NCBI GenBank assembly: GCA_900545515.1
Contig: UQZA01000030.1
Coordinates: 1-30,186 of the forward strand
Source of the DNA: an uncultured Eubacteriales bacterium
GTDB taxonomy: Bacteria; Bacillota; Clostridia; Oscillospirales; Oscillospiraceae
Reading direction: 5' to 3'
DNA: 30,186 nt
The notes beneath the pieces were generated by a model that was not told where the DNA came from, did not search any database, and was given only the letters and a program-made list of their open reading frames with translations. Shown here piece by piece: positions 24,654-30,186 of the stretch (position 1 is its first letter; each line of letters opens with the position of its first letter). Position numbers and translations under genes: made by a program.

Positions 24654-25163
24654 TCAGTTCTGCTTGCGGGTCAGGGTGAGCAGAACATCGCCGGGAGCGA
24701 CCTGCTTGCTGCCGCACTTCACCAAATCAAAGTCGCTGCTGTTGCACACGATCACCGGCGTGGTGAGGTCAAAGCCCAACTCGCCAATGGCAGCCATGTC
24801 AAATTCCATCAGCAGCTGGCCAGCTTTGACCGTATCTCCCTCCCGGACATGAAGGGTAAAATGCTGACCCTGGAGGGAGACGGTGTCCCGTCCCACATGG
24901 ATGAGCAGCTCCGCCTGGAGGCCCTTGGTGACAATCCCCAGTGCATGGCCGGTGTCCATAAGATTTTCCACTGTTCCATCCGCTGGGGCATAAAGCCGCC
25001 CCTCCTCAGGAATCACGGCAACTCCATCGCCCAAAACCTTCCCCGAAAAGGTGGGGTCCGCCACCGACTCTATGGGAATCACCTGGCCGGTCAGGGGGCT
25101 GAGAATTTGCTCATCTCTGGCTGGCCCTGAAAACATGCGGGAAAACCAATTTTCCTTTTTCAT
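24654..25163 (-). CDS. crr: PTS glucose-type EIIA (Crr-like)
   Basis: This 169-residue protein is of the EIIA-Glc family. The phospho-accepting histidine is H89 in AELLIHVGRDTVSL, with the partner histidine H73 in TGHALGIV. MurP-type transporters lack an EIIA domain and rely on such a protein, so this is the missing link between HPr and the adjacent murP product. I start it at ATG 25163 (MKKENWFSRMF). The strong AAAGGAG site is 16 nt away from that ATG, which is too far for ideal use; an in-frame ATT three codons upstream has a 7-nt spacing. It is the first gene of the crr-ptsH-ptsI-murR operon. Confidence 0.92.
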   Translation of the reverse strand: MKKENWFSRMFSGPARDEQILSPLTGQVIPIESVADPTFSGKVLGDGVAVIPEEGRLYAPADGTVENLMDTGHALGIVTKGLQAELLIHVGRDTVSLQGQHFTLHVREGDTVKAGQLLMEFDMAAIGELGFDLTTPVIVCNSSDFDLVKCGSKQVAPGDVLLTLTRKQN

Positions 25164-25307
25164 AGCGTAAATGAAATCACTCCTTTTACAAGGTGGATAC
25201 CTGCCAGAAGCTCCCGCTGCTGCTCGTCCCAGACGCATCCGGGAATTTCCGGCTCCCATGTAATATATATTCAGCCATTGGGTTTTTTTGCCGTGCTTGC
25301 AGAATCC

Positions 25308-25336
25308 AGTATATCAACTATTTTTTCGGCTGTCAA
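25308..25336 (-). promoter_or_regulatory. Promoter of the crr-ptsH-ptsI-murR operon
   Basis: On the minus strand there is a perfect -35 TTGACA (25331-25336), a 17-bp spacer and a -10 TATACT (25308-25313). The leader to crr is about 135 nt. Confidence 0.8.
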
Positions 25337-25479
25337 GGAAGCGAGCCAAACTTTGTTCAACTTTTCTGTGCATTTATTACAATTTATTCCCCGCTTTTCC
25401 AAAAAGTTTCAACATTTTCTCCAAGAGCTGGGAATACGTGTCAAGTAGCGAAACAATGTGCCGCAAACCCCAAAAATAA

Positions 25480-25508
25480 TTGACACAAAGTAAAATATTG
25501 ATTAGGAT
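25480..25508 (+). promoter_or_regulatory. Promoter of the murQ-murP-mupG operon
   Basis: There is a perfect -35 TTGACA (25480-25485), a 17-bp spacer and a modest -10 TAGGAT (25503-25508). The -35 is one arm of an inverted repeat, a good position for a repressor. The leader is about 90 nt. Confidence 0.65.
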
Positions 25509-25603
25509 GAATACGCAACGTCCCAGTTGCTGCTTGCATCCCGCCCTATGGGGCGGACACTTGGTACATATTCAGCCCTGGCAATATGGAAGGAGGCTTT
25601 TAT

Positions 25604-26500
25604 TTGAAGCTGAATCTGCACAAGATGACCACGGAAACCCGCAACCAGAGCACCTGGAACCTGGACACCATGACTCCGTTGGAAGTTGTCACCGCCATGA
25701 ATCAGGAGGATGCCAAGGTTCCTCAGGCCATTGCCCCCCAGCTTCCCCGCATTGCCCAGGCAGTGGAATGGGCCATTGAAGCATTGGAGTCTGGCGGGAG
25801 AATGTTTTACATGGGTGCCGGAACCAGCGGCCGGCTCGGTGTACTGGATGCGGCGGAATGTCCCCCCACCTTTGGCGTCTCACCGGACCTCATTGTAGGC
25901 CTGATTGCCGGAGGGGAACAGGCTTTCATCAAAGCAGTGGAGGGCGCGGAAGACAGCCGGGAGTTGGGTGCGGAGGACCTTCGTTCCCGCCATCTCACCA
26001 GCAAAGACCTGGTGGTGGGAATCGCCGCCAGCGGACGTACTCCCTACGTCCTGGGTGGCCTGGAGCTGGCCCGGCAGGAAGGATGCCGGACCGTAGCCAT
26101 CTCCTGCAACGCCAATGCAGAGATCAGCCAAGCGGCAGATCTGGCCATTGAGGTGGTGGTCGGGCCCGAGGCTCTCACCGGCTCCACACGGCTGAAGGCC
26201 GGCACAGCCCAAAAGCTGATCCTCAACATGATCTCCACTGCCACCATGGTGGGCATTGGCAAGGTGTATCAGAACCTCATGGTGGATGTGATGCAGACCA
26301 ACGAAAAGCTCCACGTGCGGGGAGAAAACATCGTCATGGAGGCCACCGGTGTGGACCGGGAAACGGCAAAAAACACCATCTCCCTTGCCAACGGCAGTGT
26401 GAAAACCGCCATCACCATGATCCTTGCCAATTGCGACCTGGCCGAAGCCACCCGCCGTCTGGAGCAGGCCCGGGGACATATCCGCCAGGCCATTATGTAA
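25604..26500 (+). CDS. murQ: N-acetylmuramic acid 6-phosphate etherase
   Basis: MurQ cleaves the lactyl ether of MurNAc-6-phosphate to give GlcNAc-6-phosphate and D-lactate. The start is TTG 25604, 7 nt after AGGAGG at 25591-25596; the in-frame ATG at 25586 lies before that site. The resulting 298 residues equal the length of E. coli MurQ. The SIS-domain signature GAGTSGRLGVLDAAECPPTFG is intact. E85 and E116 correspond, with a two-residue shift, to the catalytic glutamates E83 and E114 of E. coli. AVEGAEDS, GIAASGRTPYVLGGL and LTGSTRLKAGTAQKLILNM are also typical. It is the first gene of the plus-strand operon. Confidence 0.97.
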   Translation: MKLNLHKMTTETRNQSTWNLDTMTPLEVVTAMNQEDAKVPQAIAPQLPRIAQAVEWAIEALESGGRMFYMGAGTSGRLGVLDAAECPPTFGVSPDLIVGLIAGGEQAFIKAVEGAEDSRELGAEDLRSRHLTSKDLVVGIAASGRTPYVLGGLELARQEGCRTVAISCNANAEISQAADLAIEVVVGPEALTGSTRLKAGTAQKLILNMISTATMVGIGKVYQNLMVDVMQTNEKLHVRGENIVMEATGVDRETAKNTISLANGSVKTAITMILANCDLAEATRRLEQARGHIRQAIM

Positions 26501-26524
26501 ACACAGCACAACCCTGGAACAGAG

Positions 26525-26543
26525 GCAGCATTCTGCTGCTTTT
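26525..26543 (+). terminator. Weak attenuator-like hairpin between murQ and murP
   Basis: GCAGCA, a TTC loop and TGCTGC are followed by TTTT. The stem is only 6 bp, so it may lower rather than stop read-through into murP. A binding site for murP follows at 26588-26597. Confidence 0.4.
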
Positions 26544-26603
26544 GCAGTTTCGCTCCGGCGGAACCATATCCCAATTCCCCAATTAAAAAGGAGAGGTGCA
26601 ATT

Positions 26604-28031
26604 ATGACAAATCAGGAACTTTCCCGCAAAATCCTGGAGCTGGTCGGCGGCAAGAAAAACGTTGTCAGCGCTACCAGCTGTATGACCCGCCTTCGCATCC
26701 AACTGAAGGACCGGTCCCTGGCAAACATCCCCGGCCTCAAGGCCACCGAGGGGGTCCTGGGTGTGGTGGAGGATGCCACGCTTCAGGTGGTGCTGGGTCC
26801 CGGCAAAGCCCGTAAGGTCTGCGACCTCTTTGTGGTAGACGCCGGTGTGCAAAATGTGAGCACCGAGTCCAGCTGGCAGGACAACAAGGCCGCCATGAAG
26901 GCCGGTCAGAAAGACAGCCCCCTGAAGCGGGGCCTGCGTACCATTGCCAATATTTTCATCCCCATGATCCCCGCCATCATCGCTGCCGGTCTCTTCAACG
27001 GTATCGCCAGCCTGCTGGGCCAGATCTTCGCCAATGACGCATCCTTTGCGGCCCAGACTGGCTTCTGGTTCGTGTTACAAAATCTGTGCTCCCTGTTTGG
27101 CGCTGCTTTCCTCAGCTATTTCGCCATCTACACCGGCGTCAACGCTGCCAAGGTATTCGGCGCAACACCGGCGCTCGGCGGCATGATCGGCGGCATTTCC
27201 ATTGGCTCTCAGATCGTAACCATTTCCACAGTTTTGGGCCTGTATAACGCAGAGGTTCCCCTGAACTCCATCCTCACCACCGGCAAGGGCGGCATCATTG
27301 GCGTCATCATCGGCGTTTGGCTGCTGGCCCAGGTGGAACGCTATGTCCGCAAGCATGTACCCGATGTTCTGGACCTCATTGTCACACCTCTGGTGTCCAT
27401 CCTGGTGGTGGGCTCCGTGTACGTATTTGCGCTGATGCCCCTCACCGGTTTCCTGTCTGACGGTCTGGTTTGGCTCCTCAGCCTGTTGATCAACTCCACC
27501 AGCCCTGTGGTCAGCGTGATTTCCGGCTATGTTCTGTCCGCTCTGTTCCTGCCTATGGTGCTCCTTGGCCTGCACCATGGACTCATCCCCATTTATGCTG
27601 TGCAGCTGGAAGCCATGGGCGGCGTGACCCTGTTCCCCGTGCTGGCCATGGCTGGCGCCGGTCAGGTGGGGGCTGCCATTGCCATCTTTATCAAGGCCAA
27701 GAAGGTGAAGAACCTGCGGATGCAGAAAACCATCATTGGCGCTCTGCCTGCCGGCTTCCTGGGCGTGGGCGAGCCCCTCATCTACGGCGTTACCCTCCCC
27801 ATGGGCAAGCCCTTCATCACTGCCGGTCTGGGCGCCGGCTTCGGCGGCGCATTCGTCATGCTGATGCATGTTATGTCCATCGCCTGGGGCCCCTCCGGCC
27901 TGGTGGCCATTCCTCTGATGAAGACCCCCATCATGATGCTCTATTACTTCCTAGGTTTGGTGATTGCTTACATCATGGGCTTCATCATCACCTGGTTCGG
28001 CATCAAGGCCCAGGACGTCGCCAATGTATAA
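26604..28031 (+). CDS. murP: MurNAc-specific PTS transporter, EIIBC
   Basis: This 475-residue protein matches E. coli MurP (474). The EIIB domain (1-85) has the phosphocysteine C26 in SATSCMTRLRI. A linker leads to a 10-segment EIIC domain (about 110-475) of the glucose/sucrose superfamily, with the substrate loop GVGEPLIYGVTLP near residue 391. It imports MurNAc, or MurNAc-GlcNAc as in Staphylococcus, and phosphorylates it at C6. There is no EIIA domain, so it depends on the EIIA encoded divergently at 24654-25163. AAAAGGAGAGG sets the ATG at 26604. Its stop overlaps the mupG start by 8 nt. The symbol rests on murQ and mupG linkage; the protein alone would be called a glucose-family EIIBC. 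Confidence 0.9.
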   Translation: MTNQELSRKILELVGGKKNVVSATSCMTRLRIQLKDRSLANIPGLKATEGVLGVVEDATLQVVLGPGKARKVCDLFVVDAGVQNVSTESSWQDNKAAMKAGQKDSPLKRGLRTIANIFIPMIPAIIAAGLFNGIASLLGQIFANDASFAAQTGFWFVLQNLCSLFGAAFLSYFAIYTGVNAAKVFGATPALGGMIGGISIGSQIVTISTVLGLYNAEVPLNSILTTGKGGIIGVIIGVWLLAQVERYVRKHVPDVLDLIVTPLVSILVVGSVYVFALMPLTGFLSDGLVWLLSLLINSTSPVVSVISGYVLSALFLPMVLLGLHHGLIPIYAVQLEAMGGVTLFPVLAMAGAGQVGAAIAIFIKAKKVKNLRMQKTIIGALPAGFLGVGEPLIYGVTLPMGKPFITAGLGAGFGGAFVMLMHVMSIAWGPSGLVAIPLMKTPIMMLYYFLGLVIAYIMGFIITWFGIKAQDVANV

Positions 28032-29091
28032 CGGCTTGGGATTTTCCGTCTACCTGTCCACCTTCCCCCGCCAGCGCGACGCGCTGGCGGGATGGGCAAG
28101 AACCGGCGCTCCCGTTTTCCTCTCCCTGCACATCAGCGAGGAATTCGGGCCGGGCTACTGCCAACAGGCAGAAGCAGTCTGCCAGTGGCTCTTTGAGGCG
28201 GGATTTTCCATTCTGGCAGACGTATCGGTCAAAACAAGGCAGCAATTCGGCGAGCCGGATCTCATCCGGCTCGCCAAACGTCTGCATATTTGGGCTTTGC
28301 GGATTGACTACGGCCTCAGCCAGGAGGAGATCCTCTCATTGGCCCGGGAAATGCCCGTTGTTCTAAACGCATCCACCACCACGCCGGAGGACGCCGCCCG
28401 GATTGCGGAGGCTGGCAGCCTGGTGATGGCCATGCATAATTTTTACCCCCGGCCGGAGACCGGACTGGACGACTCCTTCCTGTTGGAATCCACTCGCGCC
28501 CTACAGGCCGCCGGTCTGCGTGTCCTGGCGTTTCTCCCTGGAGACGGAGAGAAGCGGGGCCCCATTGGTCAGGGACTTCCCACCCTGGAGCGTCACCGGG
28601 ACCAGCTTCCCTCCGCCTGCTTTGCGGACCTGGCCTTGCGATTTCACATGGACGGTATCTTCCTGGGCGACCCCGGCATCAGCCAGGTGGAGCAGGAGCG
28701 GATTCGCCGCTTTTGTGACACGGGCGCTCTCTCCATTCCCGCCATTTTGGAACCTGAATATCAAAATTTGTATGGGCGCACGTTTACGTCCCGGCCCGAC
28801 TCCCCCGCCTCCCTGGTCCGCTTTGCCGAATCCAGAACCTACTCCTGCACCGGCGGGCCGGTGGAGCCGGCCCAGTGTCTGCCCCGGGACCGGGGCGTCA
28901 TTACCATGGATAACCGGGAATACGGCCGCTACTCCGGGGAAATTCAGCTGATTCGCGCTTCCCTTCCGGCAGATCCCAGGGTCAACGTCATTGGCCGCCT
29001 GCCGGAGCTCTCCCTGCTTCTGGCCGATTGTATCCAGCGAGGGAGCCCCTTCATTCTGGTCCCGGCTGAGTCCCCCGCCTCCACTTTCTAA
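28024..29091 (+). CDS. mupG: 6-phospho-N-acetylmuramidase MupG (DUF871)
   Basis: This 355-residue protein is of the DUF871 family, now known from Staphylococcus aureus as MupG (GH170), which hydrolyses MurNAc-6P-GlcNAc in the cytoplasm to MurNAc-6P and GlcNAc. An N-terminal TIM-barrel-like part (about 1-235; GLGFSVYLSTF, LHISEE, LRIDYGLS, VVLNASTTT, AMHNFYPRPETGLD, FLPGD) is followed by a C-terminal cyclophilin-like domain (about 240-350; RPDSPASLVRFAESR, NREYGRYSGEIQLIR). The ATG at 28024 overlaps the murP stop by 8 nt, so translation is probably coupled. It implies that the imported substrate is the disaccharide, not only free MurNAc. Order murQ-murP-mupG mirrors the staphylococcal cluster. 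Confidence 0.93.
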   Translation: MYNGLGFSVYLSTFPRQRDALAGWARTGAPVFLSLHISEEFGPGYCQQAEAVCQWLFEAGFSILADVSVKTRQQFGEPDLIRLAKRLHIWALRIDYGLSQEEILSLAREMPVVLNASTTTPEDAARIAEAGSLVMAMHNFYPRPETGLDDSFLLESTRALQAAGLRVLAFLPGDGEKRGPIGQGLPTLERHRDQLPSACFADLALRFHMDGIFLGDPGISQVEQERIRRFCDTGALSIPAILEPEYQNLYGRTFTSRPDSPASLVRFAESRTYSCTGGPVEPAQCLPRDRGVITMDNREYGRYSGEIQLIRASLPADPRVNVIGRLPELSLLLADCIQRGSPFILVPAESPASTF

Positions 29092-29104
29092 AGAGGAATT
29101 TCCT

Positions 29105-29935
29105 ATGGACATTCAACTCATTGCTATGGACTTGGACGGCACCGCCCTCCTGGATGACCATCGATCCTTCTCCCCCCGGCTCACAGCCGCCCTCCTGGAA
29201 GCGCACCGCCGGGGCATTGCCATAGCGCCTGTAACCGGGCGGCAGTTTGTTTTGCTTCCTCCGCCCCTTCTGGCCCCTCCAGTCTGGGCAAATCTGGCGG
29301 TTCTGTGCAACGGCGCAGAGGTACGCAGCCTGGTCAATGGGCAGCTGCTCTCCTCTCACTATATGCGCCCGGAAGCTCTGTTTCCGCTGATGGAGCTTGC
29401 AGAGCAGTTTGCTGTGCCCATGGAGCTGTCTGCCGGAGGAACCCTCTACCTCACCCAAGCCGACTGGGACCGGCAGCTGGGTATGGCGCACCTGGCCTTC
29501 CACAAAACCGTCCTGGCCCAGCGTGGCCGCGCCGTGGAGGATTTGAAAGCATTTTCCCTTTCATCCGGTTTGGAATTTGAAAAGGTCAACCTCCCATGGA
29601 TTCCCCGGGAACTCCAGCTAGAGGTGGAGCAGGCGCTTTCCCGCCTCTCCCTCTCCTGCGTTTGGTCCAGTCCCTGGAGCATGGAAATCACCCATCCTGA
29701 AGCCACCAAGGCCGGCGGCATGCTGCAAATTTGCCGGCTTTTGGGCATGGATCCCCAATGTACCCTGGCTCTGGGAGACAGCGGCAACGACTGCTCCATG
29801 CTCCAGGCCGCCGGATTGGGCGTGGCCATGGGGAACGCGCCGCCGGAAGTTCAGCGCATAGCTCAGGCCGTCACCAAAACCAATTTGGAAGACGGCGCCG
29901 CCATCGCCATTGAACAATATGCCCTGCACAAGTGA
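29105..29935 (+). CDS. Cof-type HAD-IIB sugar phosphatase
   Basis: This 276-residue protein has all HAD motifs: nucleophile D9 and D11 in MDLDGT, the threonine motif APVTGRQ (41-47), K202 in ATKAGGML and GDSGND (224-229). The insert between them is the type IIB cap. It starts 13 nt after mupG, with AGAGGAA upstream, so it is the last gene of the murQ operon. Cof-type enzymes dephosphorylate sugar phosphates or cofactors. Here the substrate may be an amino-sugar phosphate, for relieving sugar-phosphate stress or recycling, but this is inference from position. A long terminator follows. Confidence 0.9.
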   Translation: MDIQLIAMDLDGTALLDDHRSFSPRLTAALLEAHRRGIAIAPVTGRQFVLLPPPLLAPPVWANLAVLCNGAEVRSLVNGQLLSSHYMRPEALFPLMELAEQFAVPMELSAGGTLYLTQADWDRQLGMAHLAFHKTVLAQRGRAVEDLKAFSLSSGLEFEKVNLPWIPRELQLEVEQALSRLSLSCVWSSPWSMEITHPEATKAGGMLQICRLLGMDPQCTLALGDSGNDCSMLQAAGLGVAMGNAPPEVQRIAQAVTKTNLEDGAAIAIEQYALHK

Positions 29936-29943
29936 ATTGTTGC

Positions 29944-30005
29944 AAAACCACCATGCAGCACAAAACGAAGAGAGCTTTCGTTTTGTGCTGCATGGTGGTT
30001 TTTAT
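29944..30005 (+). terminator. Strong terminator of the murQ operon
   Basis: A perfect 26-bp stem (arms 29944-29969 and 29977-30002) with a 7-nt loop starts with AAAA and ends in TTTTT, so it could work in both directions. Confidence 0.92.
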
Positions 30006-30186
30006 GGCTCAAAGCAACAGCATCTTCTTTACTCAATTGCTTTTTCCCATCAGTCACCCGCCTGATCGGTCACGGTAGTGGTAGTGTCAAGAGTTATGCG
30101 CAAAATAGATTTTGGAATCTGGTAGAAATCCATTACAGGGGGCGGCTTAACCGCCCCTTGGTTACATTTCAGCAGGCAGGACGCAA
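30006..30186. other. Non-coding right edge with a GC hairpin
   Basis: No gene is visible. GGGGCGG (30139-30145) and CCGCCCC (30151-30157) form a tight stem with loop CTTAA, followed by TTGGTT. The stretch GTGTCAAGAGTTATGCGCAA near 30087 resembles what I recall from ends of some clostridial transposable elements, but I cannot confirm this from the sequence. Confidence 0.35.

Larger units (their letters stand above)
25164..25603. promoter_or_regulatory. Divergent control region between crr and murQ
   Basis: This 440-nt region has no gene. It holds promoters for both directions, listed separately. GTGTCAA (25438-25444) is repeated inverted as TTGACAC (25480-25486), overlapping the murQ -35. TTCAACTTTTCT (25356-25367) and TTCAACATTTTCT (25408-25420) are near-identical direct repeats. 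Either pair could be MurR binding sites. The murQ leader can form two small hairpins: GCAAC/GTTGC (25515-25530) and CCGCCC/GGGCGG (25541-25556). Confidence 0.6.

Noticed and set aside
25164..25259. N-terminal extension of EIIA from an ATG at 25259
   Set aside because: The extension has no good binding site at its start, contains the real AAAGGAG site inside it, and is not typical of EIIA proteins.

Overview
The window looks like chromosome from a high-GC Gram-positive member of the Clostridia, probably an Oscillospiraceae-type gut bacterium (Flavonifractor/Lawsonibacter-like). This is inferred from strong AGGAGG-type ribosome binding sites, a tRNA with an encoded CCA end, S-layer homology (SLH) domains, clostridial families (DUF4358, DHHW, the TSCPD family TIGR03905) and a Gram-positive style PTS. 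No ribosomal RNA gene or species marker is present, so the genus is a guess. I see no complete insertion sequence, prophage or CRISPR array.

Left part (1-7400). A wHTH (ArsR-like) regulator has a consensus promoter and possibly a CTG start. It is followed by a PLP enzyme of the YnbB/'methionine gamma-lyase' family, whose flanks carry inverted copies of a GC-rich repeat, and by a MATE exporter ending in a strong terminator. On the minus strand is a tightly overlapping four-gene operon: GT4 glycosyltransferase, lysophospholipid-type acyltransferase, P-loop kinase-like protein and a small membrane protein. It is probably concerned with membrane glycolipids.

Middle part (7390-15790). A small lipoprotein is followed by tRNA-Pro(CGG) with a perfect consensus promoter and its own terminator, then two translation-fidelity genes: TrmO (tRNA t6A37 methylation) and YbaK (Cys-tRNA-Pro deacylase). 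Next comes a TSCPD protein and then a cell-surface cluster: a DUF4358 lipoprotein, an MBOAT O-acyltransferase, a DHHW/AlgX-like protein and a large YfhO-family membrane protein. This cluster probably acylates or glycosylates an extracellular polymer.

Right part (15800-29940). This is the most interesting region and appears to be a complete MurNAc/muropeptide salvage locus. A 1872-residue secreted protein carries two tandem AmiE-like serine hydrolase domains, a roughly 280-residue Ala/Glu/Lys coiled-coil stalk and three SLH anchors. Beside it lies the minus-strand operon crr-ptsH-ptsI-murR (EIIA, HPr, Enzyme I, RpiR-family regulator). Divergent from that is murQ-murP-mupG-HAD (MurNAc-6P etherase, MurNAc EIIBC transporter, 6-phospho-N-acetylmuramidase, HAD phosphatase).

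The proposed logic is as follows. The surface enzyme strips peptides from wall fragments. MurP imports and phosphorylates MurNAc or MurNAc-GlcNAc using the EI/HPr/EIIA relay encoded next to it. MupG splits the phosphorylated disaccharide, MurQ converts MurNAc-6P to GlcNAc-6P, and MurR senses the intermediate. HPr lacks the regulatory Ser46, so this relay may be insulated from HPr-kinase control.
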